64,000 bases of DNA from Aeromonas eucrenophila. GTDB lineage: Bacteria; Pseudomonadota; Gammaproteobacteria; Enterobacterales; Aeromonadaceae. A program made the position numbers and the translations under genes. The notes under the pieces were generated by a model. It did not search any database. It was given only the letters and a program-made list of their open reading frames with translations, and was not told the origin of the DNA. The stretch spans positions 1 to 64,000 of the forward strand of contig NZ_CDDF01000017.1 in NCBI RefSeq assembly GCF_000819865.1, given 5' to 3'. Numbering within the stretch: position 1 is the stretch's first letter; every line of letters starts with the position of its first letter. Below are positions 1 through 10,952 of the stretch, piece by piece.

Positions 1-3
1 CAT
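1..3 (-). CDS. Start codon of a leftward gene, probably transketolase (5' edge only)
   Basis: On the minus strand an ATG at 3-1 is preceded by a good ribosome binding site (CAGGAGAT, about 7 bases upstream), so a leftward gene begins at the window edge. Nothing of its protein is visible. In Vibrio and Aeromonas the gene divergent from metK is transketolase (tkt); that identity rests on synteny alone. Positions 4-255 between it and metK hold GC-rich inverted repeats near 180-215 but no convincing gene. Confidence 0.35.
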
Positions 4-255
4 CTGTATCTCCTGCGATTGCTTCATTTGATGGCCAAGATTAAGGCGCGTCATTGTCCCAGCAGGGCGCGCGGCGTGCAAATATTATCTGGGCGAATAA
101 AGCCGCTTTGGGAGCACAATCGCTTTTCTTGGCGGGGCAAACGATTCAATCCAACCCCTTGCCTACCCCGAATGGGGTGATTGGCCGGACAAGGCCGCCC
201 CGGGCGGCTCCAGGCCAAAATAGTGCTGGCAATCACCCTATGGCCTAATTAAAAT

Positions 256-279
256 AGACGTCCAGATGTAGATACCTCT
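256..279 (+). promoter_or_regulatory. MetJ operator: three tandem met boxes upstream of metK
   Basis: Three contiguous 8-mers, AGACGTCC, AGATGTAG and ATACCTCT, match the met box consensus AGACGTCT at 7, 5 and 5 of 8 positions. They lie 65-88 bases upstream of the metK ATG, where MetJ with S-adenosylmethionine as corepressor would block transcription. Tandem boxes of two or more are how MetJ binds. The boxes are read directly; binding is inferred. Confidence 0.75.
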
Positions 280-343
280 ACAGTCATCCTGTCATTATCC
301 GGTTATGGCCGAGGCGATAACCCCAACGAATCGAGAACCTATC

Positions 344-1495
344 ATGGCAAAGCTGTTTACTTCCGAGTCGGTCTCCGAAGGCCATCCCGATAAAATCGCC
401 GACCAGATATCCGATGCGGTGCTGGACGCCATCCTGGTGCAAGACACCAAGGCTCGCGTCGCCTGCGAGACCCTGGTCAAGACCGGTATGGTGATGGTCG
501 CCGGTGAAGTAACCACCTCTGCCTGGGTCGACATCGAGCAGATCGTGCGCGACACCGTGCGCGAGATCGGTTACACCCACTCCGACATGGGCTTCGACGC
601 CGACTCCTGCGCCGTGCTGAACGCCATTGGCAAGCAGTCCCCGGACATCAACCAGGGTGTTGACCGTACCGATCCGTACGAGCAAGGCGCCGGTGACCAG
701 GGCCTGATGTTCGGCTACGCCACCAACGAAACCGACGTGCTGATGCCGGCCCCCATCACCTACTCCCACCTGCTGGTGAAACGCCAGGCCGAAGTGCGCA
801 AGAACGGCACCCTGCCGTGGCTGCGCCCGGATGCCAAGAGCCAGCTGACCTTCGCCTACGACGACGCGGGCAAGATCCTGGGTGTGGATGCCGTGGTGCT
901 CTCCACCCAGCATTGCGACTCCATCAGCCACAAGGATCTGGTCGAGGCAGTACGCGAGGAGATCATCAAGCCGGTGCTGCCGACCGAGTGGATCACCAAG
1001 GACACCAAGTTCTTCATCAACCCGACCGGCCGTTTCGTCATCGGCGGCCCCATGGGCGACTGCGGTCTGACCGGTCGCAAGATCATCGTCGACACCTACG
1101 GCGGCATGGCCCGTCACGGTGGTGGCGCCTTCTCCGGCAAGGATCCGTCCAAGGTGGATCGCTCCGCCGCCTACGCAGCCCGCTACGTGGCCAAGAACAT
1201 CGTCGCCGCCGGCTTGGCGGATCGCTGTGAAGTACAGGTCTCCTACGCCATCGGCGTGGCCGAGCCGACCTCCATCAGCGTCGAAACCTTCGGCACCGGC
1301 AAGGTCGCCGAGGAGCTGCTGGTCAAGCTGGTACGCGAGCACTTCGAGCTGCGTCCCTACGGCCTCATCGAGATGCTGGACCTCAAGCGCCCGATCTACC
1401 AGGCCACCGCCGCCTACGGTCACTTCGGTCGCGAAGAGTTCCCCTGGGAGAAGACCGACAAGGCCGCCCTGCTGCGCGACGTCGCCGGTCTGTAA
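344..1495 (+). CDS. metK: S-adenosylmethionine synthase
   Basis: Makes S-adenosylmethionine from methionine and ATP, releasing phosphate and pyrophosphate; cytoplasmic homotetramer. The 383-residue product matches the E. coli length (384). It opens with the family signature [10 protein letters not shown] at residues 8-17 and carries the ATP/methionine loop [12 protein letters not shown] and the glycine-rich segment [16 protein letters not shown]. The ATG at 344 is preferred over the in-frame ATG at 305 because [15 protein letters not shown] is where the family starts. Expression is probably repressed by MetJ through the boxes at 256-279. It is followed by a strong terminator and stands alone as a transcription unit. 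Confidence 0.98.
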   Translation: MAKLFTSESVSEGHPDKIADQISDAVLDAILVQDTKARVACETLVKTGMVMVAGEVTTSAWVDIEQIVRDTVREIGYTHSDMGFDADSCAVLNAIGKQSPDINQGVDRTDPYEQGAGDQGLMFGYATNETDVLMPAPITYSHLLVKRQAEVRKNGTLPWLRPDAKSQLTFAYDDAGKILGVDAVVLSTQHCDSISHKDLVEAVREEIIKPVLPTEWITKDTKFFINPTGRFVIGGPMGDCGLTGRKIIVDTYGGMARHGGGAFSGKDPSKVDRSAAYAARYVAKNIVAAGLADRCEVQVSYAIGVAEPTSISVETFGTGKVAEELLVKLVREHFELRPYGLIEMLDLKRPIYQATAAYGHFGREEFPWEKTDKAALLRDVAGL

Positions 1496-1521
1496 CTTTC
1501 GCCCGGCCACGAGCCTGTGAT

Positions 1522-1546
1522 AAAAGGGGAGCCTGGCTCCCCTTTT
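1522..1546 (+). terminator. Rho-independent terminator of metK
   Basis: AAAAGGGGAGCC and GGCTCCCCTTTT form a perfect stem around a one-base loop and end in a T-run, 26 bases after the metK stop. Confidence 0.9.
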
Positions 1547-1574
1547 GCTTATCCGCCGACCGACAGGATTGCCC

Positions 1575-2093
1575 ATGTCTGCCCTTCCCTCCCCCGATGC
1601 CCTGCTCGCCGCGCGGGTCGACGCCTGCTTCTTGCAGGCCGAGGCTCGCCTCGGCCGCCCCTTCCCGCGCCCGCGTATTCACCTGAACATGCGTGGCCGG
1701 GCGGCGGGGTCGGCGCGGCTGCAGACCTGGGAGCTGCGCTTCAACCCGGCGCTCTATGAGGCTAACCAGCAGGCATTCATGGACGAGGTGGTGCCCCACG
1801 AGGTGGCCCACCTGCTGGTCCATGCGCTCTGGGGGGAAGGGCGTGGCAAGAGCCGGGTGCTGCCCCACGGTCGCCAATGGCAATCGGTGATGCGGGAGGT
1901 GTTCAACCTCGAACCCCGCACCACCCACAGCTTCGATCTCGCGGTGCTCGGCCAGCGCACCCAGCCCTATGCCTGCGCCTGTCAGCAGCATCAGCTCTCC
2001 ATCCGCCGTCACAACAAGGTGCAACGGGGTGAGGCGCGCTACCACTGCCGCCGCTGTCGCCAGCCATTGGTGCCGGTGCCGGCAACCGACTGA
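1575..2093 (+). CDS. sprT: SprT family zinc-binding protease-like protein
   Basis: Bacterial SprT homologue related to the eukaryotic Spartan DNA-protein crosslink protease; its bacterial role is poorly known. The 172-residue protein has the metalloprotease motif HEVAH (about residues 75-79) and a C-terminal zinc-finger-like segment with paired cysteines (CAC...H and CRRC). The ATG at 1575 was chosen over the upstream in-frame start at 1545, which lies inside the metK terminator. It sits between metK and endA as in Vibrio and E. coli-type gene order. Gene name and family are secure; proteolytic activity is inferred from the HExxH motif. Confidence 0.93.
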   Translation: MSALPSPDALLAARVDACFLQAEARLGRPFPRPRIHLNMRGRAAGSARLQTWELRFNPALYEANQQAFMDEVVPHEVAHLLVHALWGEGRGKSRVLPHGRQWQSVMREVFNLEPRTTHSFDLAVLGQRTQPYACACQQHQLSIRRHNKVQRGEARYHCRRCRQPLVPVPATD

Positions 2094-2165
2094 GCCAGCT
2101 GGTGTCGCATCCCTGTGGTAGGGTGCGCAACCGCTTCGTTTCATCTCTCATTTTCAAGGATCTTC

Positions 2166-2879
2166 ATGTCTCGCCCCTCGCTCGCTTTCGGCCTTCCCCT
2201 GCTCTCCCTCGGCCTGACCCTGCTGGTCAGTGCGCCACTCCAGGCACAGGAGGCCCAGACCTTCCGCGCCGCCAAGCAGGATCTCGTCAAGCTCTATCAG
2301 AGCCACCCCACCAGCTTCTACTGCGGCTGCAACATCAAGTTCAGCGGCAAGAAGATGGCGCCGGACTGGGAGAGCTGCGGCTACCTGCCGCGCAAACAGG
2401 CCAATCGCGCCGCTCGCATCGAGTGGGAGCACGTGGTGCCCGCCTGGGAGTTCGGCCACCAGCTGCAATGCTGGCAGGAGGGGGGTCGCAAGAACTGCGG
2501 CAAGAGCGAGGAGTTCAACAAGATGGAGGGGGACATGCACAACCTCTTCCCCGCCATCGGTGAGGTGAACGGCGATCGCGCGAACTACCGTTTCTCCGAC
2601 TGGAACGGCAAGCCGAACCAGTACGGCAAGTGCCAGATGCTGGTGGACTTCAAGGAGCAGCGAGTGCAGCCGCCCAAGGGGCCGGTGCGCGGCCAGATAG
2701 CCCGCGCCTACCTCTACATGGGGGAGCAGTATGGGCTGCGCCTGGCCGCCCAACAGCGTAAACTGTTCGAGGCCTGGGACAGGCAGTACCCGGCGGATCG
2801 CTGGGAATGCGAGCGCAACCGCCGCATCGGCAAGCTGCAGGGCAATACCAATCCCTTTATTGAAAAGCAGTGCCAGTGA
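2166..2879 (+). CDS. endA: Endonuclease I (periplasmic/secreted DNase)
   Basis: Non-specific nuclease of the endonuclease I family, cutting double-stranded DNA in the periplasm or outside the cell. The 237-residue product starts with a clear signal peptide (hydrophobic core LPLLSLGLTLLVSAPLQA, cleavage after QA). The mature part carries the family core RIEWEHVVPAWEFG and EGDMHNLFPAIGEVNGDRAN, which includes the active-site His and metal-binding Asn, and several cysteines expected to form disulfides. The start at 2166 gives the complete signal peptide; the upstream in-frame ATG at 2115 does not look coding. Downstream, 2880-3087 is non-coding and probably holds the rsmE promoter. Confidence 0.96.
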   Translation: MSRPSLAFGLPLLSLGLTLLVSAPLQAQEAQTFRAAKQDLVKLYQSHPTSFYCGCNIKFSGKKMAPDWESCGYLPRKQANRAARIEWEHVVPAWEFGHQLQCWQEGGRKNCGKSEEFNKMEGDMHNLFPAIGEVNGDRANYRFSDWNGKPNQYGKCQMLVDFKEQRVQPPKGPVRGQIARAYLYMGEQYGLRLAAQQRKLFEAWDRQYPADRWECERNRRIGKLQGNTNPFIEKQCQ

Positions 2880-3087
2880 CCCCATCTGACAGGGAGGGAT
2901 GACAGCTCCCTCCCATATGAGAAGCGGCGCCATCTCGACACGACAGGCTGCCAGCGGGCTGACTGATTGCGTCAAATCCCTATTTAATACCAATAAATAA
3001 CGATTTTACGCAGCAGATGAGCCATTAAATGGCAACTTGGCATCACATTTAACCGCTTCATCGTCATTCAAGAGACAGATATAACGC

Positions 3088-3819
3088 ATGCGCACTCCAC
3101 GTATCTATGAACCGGCCTCCCTGCAGGTTGGCCAGACTCTCGCCCTGTCGGAAGACGGTGCCAACCACATCGGCCGGGTGTTGCGCATGCAGCCGGGCCA
3201 GCCCCTCGAGCTGTTCAATGGCGACGGCAACCAGTATCCCGCCACCATAGTCAACGTCGGCAAGAAGTCGGTGGAAGTGCGGATCGACGGCTGCGATACC
3301 CAGTCGGTCGAGTCGCCGCTGACCATCCATCTCGGTCAGGTGATCAGCCGCGGCGACAAGATGGACTTCACCATCCAGAAATCCGTGGAGCTCGGCGTCA
3401 CCTGCATCACCCCGCTGTTCTCCAAGCGTTGTGGCGTCAAGCTGCCGGCGGATCGGCTGGAGAAGAAACGCGAGCAGTGGCAGAAGGTGGTGATCAGCGC
3501 CTGCGAGCAGTGCGGCCGCAATGTGGTGCCCGAAGTGCGCATGCCCATGGAGCTGGACGCCTGGCTCGCGGAGGAGACCCAAGAGCTCAAGCTCAACCTG
3601 CACCCGCGCGCCCCCTACAGCATCAACACCCTGCCGGTGCCTGAGCACGGCGTACGCCTGCTGATCGGCCCCGAAGGTGGCTTGTCCAGCGACGAAATCG
3701 CCCGTACTGTGCAGGAAGAGTTCAAGGAAATGTTGCTGGGGCCGCGGGTGCTGCGCACCGAAACCGCCGCCCTGACCGCCATCTCGGCGTTGCAGTGCCG
3801 CTTTGGCGATCTGGCCTAA
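3088..3819 (+). CDS. rsmE: 16S rRNA (uracil1498-N3)-methyltransferase
   Basis: Methylates N3 of U1498 in 16S rRNA of the assembled 30S subunit, using S-adenosylmethionine. The 243-residue protein has the RsmE layout: an N-terminal PUA-like domain (about 1-75) and a C-terminal SPOUT/trefoil-knot methyltransferase domain with [13 protein letters not shown] near residue 192 and [11 protein letters not shown] near residue 220. These are the hallmark SAM-knot motifs. It lies upstream of gshB as in E. coli and Vibrio. The ATG at 3088 is the only sensible start. Confidence 0.97.
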   Translation: MRTPRIYEPASLQVGQTLALSEDGANHIGRVLRMQPGQPLELFNGDGNQYPATIVNVGKKSVEVRIDGCDTQSVESPLTIHLGQVISRGDKMDFTIQKSVELGVTCITPLFSKRCGVKLPADRLEKKREQWQKVVISACEQCGRNVVPEVRMPMELDAWLAEETQELKLNLHPRAPYSINTLPVPEHGVRLLIGPEGGLSSDEIARTVQEEFKEMLLGPRVLRTETAALTAISALQCRFGDLA

Positions 3820-4001
3820 AACCTGCTCAATATCTTGCTGCGAGGTCGTGATCAAGGCTCATGTGCTGCTCGGAATCCTCATGTGTGCTTACACACTCCG
3901 GTTCCTGCGCTGCTCTTTACCTTGCTGACGACCTCTCGCGACAGACCTTGAACAGGTTCTGATAATCTCAACACCCAATCGAGCCACAGAAGGAATCTCG
4001 G

Positions 4002-4952
4002 ATGACCATCAAACTCGGCATAGTGATGGACCCCATCTCGGCCATCAACATCAAGAAAGACTCCAGCTTCGCCATGCTCGAAGAGGCGCAGAAGCGCGGC
4101 TATGAGCTCTTCTACCTGGAGATGTCGGATCTCTACATGGAAGCGGGCCGCGCCTTCGGCACCATGCGCCCGCTCAAGGTGAAGTACGACTACACCAACT
4201 GGTTCGAACTGGGTGAGGTCATCGATCAACCCCTCTCTACCCTGGACGCGATCCTGATGCGCAAGGATCCGCCGTTCGACACCGAGTTCATCTACGCCAC
4301 CTACATGCTGGAGCGGGCCGAGGACGAGGGTTGCCTCATCGTCAACAAGCCCCAGAGCCTGCGCGACGCCAACGAGAAGCTCTACACCGCCTGGTTTGCC
4401 GAGCACACCCCGACCACGCTGGTGACCCGCAGAGCCGACAAGCTGCGGGCCTTCCACGCCGAGCACAAAGACGTGATCCTGAAGCCCCTGGACGGCATGG
4501 GCGGCGCCTCCATCTTCCGCATGAAGGAAGACGACGCCAACGTCGGGGTCATCATCGAGACGCTGACCGAACATGGCAGTCAGTACTGCATGGCGCAGAC
4601 CTATCTGCCCGCCATCAAGGACGGTGACAAGCGCGTGCTGGTGGTGGACGGCGAACCGGTGCCTTACTGCCTGGCCCGTATCCCGGCACAGGGCGAGACC
4701 CGTGGCAACCTGGCGGCCGGTGGCCGCGGCGAGGCCCGCCCCCTGAGCGAGGCCGACTGGGCCATCGCCCGTGCCGTGGGCCCGACCCTCAAGGCCAAGG
4801 GCCTGATCTTCGTCGGTCTCGACATCATCGGCGATCGGCTGACCGAGATTAACGTCACCAGCCCGACCTGCATCCGCGAGATCGAGGCAGCCTTCGACGT
4901 CTCCATCACCGGCATGCTGATGGACGCTATCGAGCGTCGGCTGGGCAAGTAA
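4002..4952 (+). CDS. gshB: Glutathione synthetase
   Basis: ATP-dependent ligation of gamma-glutamylcysteine and glycine to glutathione; cytoplasmic ATP-grasp enzyme. The 316-residue length fits the E. coli enzyme (316). Recognisable pieces are the N-terminal KLGIVMDPI, the ATP-grasp segment ILKPLDGMGGASIFR (about residues 160-174) and the C-terminal metal/ADP site GDRLTEINVTSPTCIREIE. A GAAGGA ribosome binding site sits upstream of the ATG at 4002. It is followed by a GC-rich hairpin at 4961-4979 and then yqgE, the conserved neighbour order. Confidence 0.98.
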   Translation: MTIKLGIVMDPISAINIKKDSSFAMLEEAQKRGYELFYLEMSDLYMEAGRAFGTMRPLKVKYDYTNWFELGEVIDQPLSTLDAILMRKDPPFDTEFIYATYMLERAEDEGCLIVNKPQSLRDANEKLYTAWFAEHTPTTLVTRRADKLRAFHAEHKDVILKPLDGMGGASIFRMKEDDANVGVIIETLTEHGSQYCMAQTYLPAIKDGDKRVLVVDGEPVPYCLARIPAQGETRGNLAAGGRGEARPLSEADWAIARAVGPTLKAKGLIFVGLDIIGDRLTEINVTSPTCIREIEAAFDVSITGMLMDAIERRLGK

Positions 4953-4960
4953 TCCCCGTC

Positions 4961-4979
4961 GGGGGCCCTCGCGGCCCCC
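4961..4979 (+). terminator. GC-rich hairpin after gshB
   Basis: GGGGGCC and GGCCCCC pair around a CTCGC loop, nine bases after the gshB stop. The T-rich tail is weak (CTATCCTCTTT), so this may only attenuate read-through into yqgE. Confidence 0.6.
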
Positions 4980-5094
4980 GCTATCCTCTTTGCGAAACGG
5001 TGCCCAACTTCGCACCCTGGCCGCAAAAAGCGGTTTTGCCCGCCGCCCCTAACTGCCATAATCACCCCAAACACCTTTGCACTATTTGGCCACT

Positions 5095-5649
5095 ATGCAA
5101 ACACTGCAAAACCATTTTCTGCTCGCCATGCCGAGCCTCTCTGACGCCTACTTCGAACGCTCCCTGGTCTACCTGTGTGAACACAGCAGCGAGGGCGCCA
5201 TGGGGTTGGTGGTCAATATCCCGGTCGACATGTCCCTGGATGAGATGCTGACCAAGCTCAACCTGAGCCCGCCCGACACGGCCGAGATGAAGCAACCCGT
5301 GCTACAGGGCGGCCCGGTGCACGGGGATCGCGGCTTCGTGCTGCACAGCTTCCGCCCCGGTTTCAACTCCACCCTGCAGGTGAGCGACGAGATGATGGTC
5401 ACCACCTCCAAGGACATCCTGGAGACGCTCGGCACCGATGAGGCGCCGAGCCACTGGCTGGTGGCGCTCGGCTACGCCGGCTGGAGCGCGGGCCAGCTCG
5501 AGCAGGAGCTGGTGGACGGTGCCTGGCTGGTGATCCCGCCCAATGCCAAGCTGGTATTCGATACCCCGATCCATCAGCGCTGGCAGCAGGCCGCCGCCAG
5601 CATCGGCGTCAATCCCCTGCACCTCTCCAGCCAGGTGGGGCATAGCTAG
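5095..5649 (+). CDS. yqgE: YqgE/AlgH family protein
   Basis: DUF179 (UPF0301) protein of unknown biochemical role; AlgH in Pseudomonas is linked to alginate regulation. The 184-residue product starts MQTLQNHFLLAMPSL and has the conserved YLCEHSSEGAMGLVVN (residues about 23-38) and GGPVHGDRGFVLH (about 75-87) motifs. The ATG at 5095 is preferred to the one at 5077 because the family starts with a short helix followed by FLLAMP. It lies directly upstream of ruvX, the usual partner, although here the two are separated by 247 bases that contain an inverted-repeat element. Confidence 0.95.
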   Translation: MQTLQNHFLLAMPSLSDAYFERSLVYLCEHSSEGAMGLVVNIPVDMSLDEMLTKLNLSPPDTAEMKQPVLQGGPVHGDRGFVLHSFRPGFNSTLQVSDEMMVTTSKDILETLGTDEAPSHWLVALGYAGWSAGQLEQELVDGAWLVIPPNAKLVFDTPIHQRWQQAAASIGVNPLHLSSQVGHS

Positions 5650-5694
5650 GTCCTTTTATCGCGTTCTTTAAGTTGGTGCGGTTCCCACTTAGTG

Positions 5695-5857
5695 CCCCTC
5701 ATCCCCAACCCTTCTCCCACGAGGGGAGAAGGGAGTAAATCGGCGCTTTTCGGATATATCCGGGGCAACTTGCCAGCCAAAACAGAGCTAGCCACATGCG
5801 AGCGGACATAACCTCGATCGGTTCCCTCTCCCTCCGGGAGAGGGCCAGGGTGAGGGG
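5695..5857. repeat. Paired inverted repeat (REP/BIME-like) between yqgE and ruvX
   Basis: The left part (5695-5733) begins CCCCTCATCCCCAACCCTTC and folds on itself through CTTCTCCC and GGGAGAAG. The right part (5824-5857) folds through CCCTCTCCCTCC and GGGAGAGGG and ends CAGGGTGAGGGG, an approximate reverse complement of the start of the left part. The two hairpin units face each other across about 90 bases, as in bacterial interspersed mosaic elements. Genome copy number cannot be judged from one window. Confidence 0.55.
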
Positions 5858-5896
5858 AAACGGCGTTTTTTTATTCATCTTATTTCAAGGACTTTC

Positions 5897-6319
5897 ATGT
5901 CATCACGCAGCATCATGGGCTTTGACTACGGCACCAAGAGTATCGGCGTCGCCATCGGTCAGGAGCTCACCGGCACGGCCAGTCCCCTTCGTTCCCTCAA
6001 GGCCAACGACGGCATTCCCAACTGGGACGAGATAGAGAAGCTGCTCAAGGAGTGGCAGCCGGATCTGCTGGTGGTGGGCCTTCCGCTCAACATGGACGGC
6101 ACCGATCAGGAGATCACGGTGCGGGCCCGCAAGTTCGGCAATCGCCTGCACGGCCGTTTCGGCAAGCCGGTGGAGTTCAAGGATGAGCGTCTCACCACCA
6201 CGGATGCCCGCGCCCGGCTGTTCGAGCGCGGCGGCTACAGGGCGCTGGACAAGGGCAGCGTGGACGGGGTCTCGGCTCAGCTCATCGTCGAAGCCTGGAT
6301 GGAAGAGCAATACGGCTGA
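5897..6319 (+). CDS. ruvX: RuvX/YqgF Holliday junction resolvase-like nuclease
   Basis: RNase H-fold protein implicated in processing the 5' end of pre-16S rRNA and proposed as a Holliday junction resolvase. The 140-residue product opens with [17 protein letters not shown], holding the first catalytic Asp, and has [10 protein letters not shown] near residue 60, [11 protein letters not shown] near 95 and [13 protein letters not shown] near 123, which supply the other acidic residues. AAGGAC upstream of the ATG at 5897 serves as the ribosome binding site. A strong terminator follows at 6346. Confidence 0.96.
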   Translation: MSSRSIMGFDYGTKSIGVAIGQELTGTASPLRSLKANDGIPNWDEIEKLLKEWQPDLLVVGLPLNMDGTDQEITVRARKFGNRLHGRFGKPVEFKDERLTTTDARARLFERGGYRALDKGSVDGVSAQLIVEAWMEEQYG

Positions 6320-6345
6320 TGCCCCTTTCCCAAGCCGCTGAATAG

Positions 6346-6376
6346 AAAACGCCGGAGCCTTGGGCTCCGGCGTTTT
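6346..6376. terminator. Bidirectional terminator between ruvX and the beta-lactamase gene
   Basis: AAAACGCCGGAGCC and GGCTCCGGCGTTTT form a perfect 14-bp stem around TTG, with A and T runs on either side, so it can serve both convergent genes. Confidence 0.9.
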
Positions 6377-6396
6377 CATTTGGCCTGTCTACTTCT

Positions 6397-7755
<1,359 letters not shown>

Positions 7756-9195
7756 TTACGCCTGCTTGCTCTTGGGCGGGTTGTCCCAGATCCCCTCTTC
7801 GAGCTGACTGCGCAGCTCGGGGTACTTGTTGGCATCGAAGGTGGGTACCCGGCCCAGCTTGAGCTGGTCGTTGTAATCCTTGGCCAGCTTGATGGCGACG
7901 CCGGAGAGCAGCAGCATGGCCACCAGGTTGACGATGGCCATCATCCCCATGGAGACATCCGCCAGCGCCCACACGGTGGGCAGCTCGCCCACGGAGCCGA
8001 ACATCACCATGCCCAGCACGAACATGCGGAACAGCATCAGACCACCCTTGTGGTTGTGTTCCAGGAACACCAGGTTGGTCTCGGCGTAGGAGTAGTTCGC
8101 GACTATGGAGGTGAAGGCGAAGAAGAAGATCGCCGCCGCGATGAAGATGTTGCCACCGCCACCGATCTGGGAGGAGAGCGCACGCTGGGTCAGCTCGACC
8201 CCGGTCACCCCTGAGCCAGGTTCAAACTGGCCGGACATCAGGATAATGGCAGCGGTACAGCTGCAGATGACGATGGTATCGAGGAAGACCCCCAACATCT
8301 GCACATAGCCCTGGGAGGCCGGGTGCGGCGGATAGGGTGTTGCAGTTGCCGCGGCGTTCGGCGCCGAGCCCATGCCCGCCTCGTTGGAGAACAGACCGCG
8401 CTTGATGCCGTTGATCATCGCCTGGGAGATGGCGTAACCCATGGCACCGGAGCCGGCCTGCTCGATACCGAAGGCGGACTTGATGATCAGGGTGAACACA
8501 TGGGGCAGCTCGCTGATGTTCATGGCGACCACGAACAGTGCCATCAGGATGTAAGCCAGCGCCATGAAGGGCACCACCACCTCGGCGAAGCGGGCGATGC
8601 CGCGAATGCCGCCGAAGATGATGAGGCCGGAGAGGGACACCAGCGCCAGGCCGCTGACCCAGTCGGGGATACCGAAGGCGACTTTCATGGCCAGGCTGAT
8701 GGAATTCGCCTGCACCGCATTGAACACCAGACCGAAAGCCAGCAGCAGACAGAGGGAGAACACCACCCCCATCCAGCGCATGCCCAGACCGCGCTCCATG
8801 TAATAAGCCGGACCACCACGGTAGTTGCCGTCCTCGTCCTTGACCTTGTAGAGCTGGGCCAGGGTGCTTTCCACGAAGGCGGTGGCCATGCCGATGAAGG
8901 CGATCAACCACATCCAGAAGATGGCACCAGGGCCACCGAGGTAGATGGCGACGGCGACACCGGCCAGGTTGCCGGTGCCCACCCGGGCGGCCAGGCTGGT
9001 ACAGAGTGCCTGGAAAGAGGAGATGCCGGCGCTGTCGGATTTGCGGCTATTGCGCAATACCGAGAACATGTGGCCGAAGTGACGAACCTGGATAAGCCCC
9101 AGGCGGAAAGTAAAAAAGATCCCGACCCCGATCAGCAGGTAGATGAGCACGGCTCCCCACATCAGGTCGTTAATCATTGCAATAAAGGTATCCAT
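7756..9195 (-). CDS. Sodium:alanine symporter family protein (AGCS)
   Basis: Inner-membrane amino acid carrier of the alanine/glycine:cation symporter family (AlsT/DagA/YaaJ-type), taking up alanine or glycine with sodium. The 479-residue protein has about ten hydrophobic segments and the family hallmarks TSLAARVGTGNLAGVAVAI (residues about 66-84), FVESTLAQLYK, RGGPAYYMERGLG and KRGLFSNEAGMGSAPNAAATA. The start ATG at 9195 has GAGAG upstream. It is divergent from tal across a 723-base gap and stands as a single-gene unit. Family is sure; the preferred amino acid is not determined by sequence. Confidence 0.93.
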   Translation of the reverse strand: MDTFIAMINDLMWGAVLIYLLIGVGIFFTFRLGLIQVRHFGHMFSVLRNSRKSDSAGISSFQALCTSLAARVGTGNLAGVAVAIYLGGPGAIFWMWLIAFIGMATAFVESTLAQLYKVKDEDGNYRGGPAYYMERGLGMRWMGVVFSLCLLLAFGLVFNAVQANSISLAMKVAFGIPDWVSGLALVSLSGLIIFGGIRGIARFAEVVVPFMALAYILMALFVVAMNISELPHVFTLIIKSAFGIEQAGSGAMGYAISQAMINGIKRGLFSNEAGMGSAPNAAATATPYPPHPASQGYVQMLGVFLDTIVICSCTAAIILMSGQFEPGSGVTGVELTQRALSSQIGGGGNIFIAAAIFFFAFTSIVANYSYAETNLVFLEHNHKGGLMLFRMFVLGMVMFGSVGELPTVWALADVSMGMMAIVNLVAMLLLSGVAIKLAKDYNDQLKLGRVPTFDANKYPELRSQLEEGIWDNPPKSKQA

Positions 9196-9587
9196 AATTC
9201 TCTCGTTGTTATCACATCCATGGCCAGTCTGCGCTGGCCGCTCTCTGTCCGTTTCCGAATTAGCAATGCGCTAAAGGGGCGAAATCTAGCATAGCGAGGG
9301 GGCTCATAATAGTGACTAACCTTGCCGAAGAGACAAAAAACGAGCGATTTGATGCAATTAATCTTCATTTAGCACGCAAAGTTTCAACAAAAGTTGATGA
9401 GTTATCAATCAATTGACAAATAAGATTCAATAGAGAATCAATTTGGATTTTTGTCACAGTGGTGAAGAAGGCAAAAAAGCGGTGGGCACAAAGACAAGCG
9501 TTTGCTTCGGATTTCGCCAGCCAGGGGGCTTGGGACGCAAAACGTTTTACACGTAATAAAATTTCAAGTAGCTGACGAGACTATTTA

Positions 9588-9603
9588 TGTGATCGTGCGC
9601 ACA
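9588..9603 (+). promoter_or_regulatory. Possible CRP-binding site in the agcS-tal intergenic region
   Basis: TGTGA-TCGTGC-GCACA differs from the CRP consensus TGTGA-N6-TCACA by one half-site base. It sits in the 723-base gap (9196-9918) between divergent agcS and tal, 315 bases from the tal start. The rest of this AT-rich gap contains no ORF with coding character; it presumably holds both promoters and a long tal leader. Confidence 0.4.
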
Positions 9604-9918
9604 CAATGGAGAATCAACTAAAATAGTTGCTTTTATTCGGGTCGGTGTCGACTGGGCAGGAATCAATAAAAGTCTTTCTTTATCAAATACTTTTACCCTC
9701 TTCCGCCGGTCGCCGCCGAGGGCTGGATGATTCGTATACAAGCCCCCCTATTGCAGGATGCACCACATCCGTATTAATTAGGCAGGCAATGGTGATGGGC
9801 CGCTCCCATCCTGATTTTCTGAGCCTGAGTCGCCGGGATCTTGTAATTTTATTTCAGAACTGTCCTCTCACGCCCGCAACCCTTGGGATTGCTCCCTCTT
9901 AAAGAGAAGATATTTGCT

Positions 9919-10869
9919 ATGGCCGATAAATTAACCCAGCTGAAAGCCCTGACCACCGTTGTTGCCGACACCGGCGATATCGAAGCCATCAAGCGCTACC
10001 AGCCCATCGATGCCACCACCAACCCTTCCCTGGTGTTGAAGGCATCCGAGATCCCCGAATACGCGGCGCTGATCGACGACGCCATCAGCTGGGCCAAAGC
10101 CCAGAGCCAGGACAAGGCACAGCAAATCATCGACGCCGGCGACAAGCTGGCGGTCAACATCGGTCTGGAAGTGCTGAAAATCGTACCGGGCCGCATCTCC
10201 ACCGAGGTGGATGCCCGTCTCTCCTTCGATACCGCTGCCAGCATCGCCAAGGCCCGCAAGCTGATCCGCCTCTACAACGAAGCCGGCATCACCAACGATC
10301 GCATCCTGATCAAGCTGGCCTCCACCTGGGAAGGGATCCGCGCCGCCGAGGTGCTGGAGAAAGAAGGCATTCAGTGCAACCTGACCCTGCTGTTCTCCTT
10401 CGCCCAGGCCCGCGCCTGTGCCGAAGCCGGCGCCTTCCTGATCTCCCCGTTTGTGGGCCGCATCCTCGACTGGTACAAGGCCAAGCACAACCGTGACTAC
10501 ACCGCGAGCGAAGATCCGGGCGTGGTCTCCGTCACCGCCATCTACGACTACTACAAGCAGCACGACTACCAGACTGTGGTGATGGGTGCGAGCTTCCGCA
10601 ACACCGGCGAGATCCTGGAGCTGGCCGGTTGCGATCGCCTGACCATTGGCCCTGCCCTGCTGGAAGAGCTGAGCAAGAGCGAAGGCGCCGTGGTGCGCAA
10701 GCTGAACTACACCGGCGAGCGCAAGGCCAAACCGGCTCCGATGAGCGAAGCCGAGTTCCGCTGGGAGCTGAACCAGGACGCAATGGCGGTCGAGAAGCTG
10801 GCCGAAGGCATCCGCATGTTCGCCGTCGATCAGGGCAAGCTGGAAACCATGCTGGCCAGCCGCCTCTAA
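9919..10869 (+). CDS. tal: Transaldolase
   Basis: Pentose phosphate pathway enzyme that moves a dihydroxyacetone unit from sedoheptulose-7-phosphate to glyceraldehyde-3-phosphate. The 316-residue product fits E. coli TalB (317). Visible motifs are DATTNPSLV near residue 30, [12 protein letters not shown], whose Lys forms the Schiff base (about residue 131), and FVGRILDWY. The ATG at 9919 follows AAAGAGAAG; the upstream in-frame ATG at 9883 would add 12 residues not seen in the family. It is separated from the upstream divergent gene by a long AT-rich region and ends in a strong terminator. Confidence 0.97.
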   Translation: MADKLTQLKALTTVVADTGDIEAIKRYQPIDATTNPSLVLKASEIPEYAALIDDAISWAKAQSQDKAQQIIDAGDKLAVNIGLEVLKIVPGRISTEVDARLSFDTAASIAKARKLIRLYNEAGITNDRILIKLASTWEGIRAAEVLEKEGIQCNLTLLFSFAQARACAEAGAFLISPFVGRILDWYKAKHNRDYTASEDPGVVSVTAIYDYYKQHDYQTVVMGASFRNTGEILELAGCDRLTIGPALLEELSKSEGAVVRKLNYTGERKAKPAPMSEAEFRWELNQDAMAVEKLAEGIRMFAVDQGKLETMLASRL

Positions 10870-10952
10870 GGCAAACTGGAAGCTATGTTCTGGCCAGCCA
10901 TCTTTAAAATGACGCGCTAAGCAGCGGTTTCTGACAGGCTGCCATCCCAGAT

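Noticed and set aside
1..304. SAM riboswitch upstream of metK
   Set aside because: The region lacks recognisable SAM-I or SAM-II features; tandem MetJ boxes explain regulation.
284..1576. 430-residue ORF antisense to metK
   Set aside because: It is a shadow of metK: composition mirrors the complementary codons and it has no motif. The same applies to other long antisense frames, for example over nifJ, tal, hemA and the 5'-nucleotidase gene.
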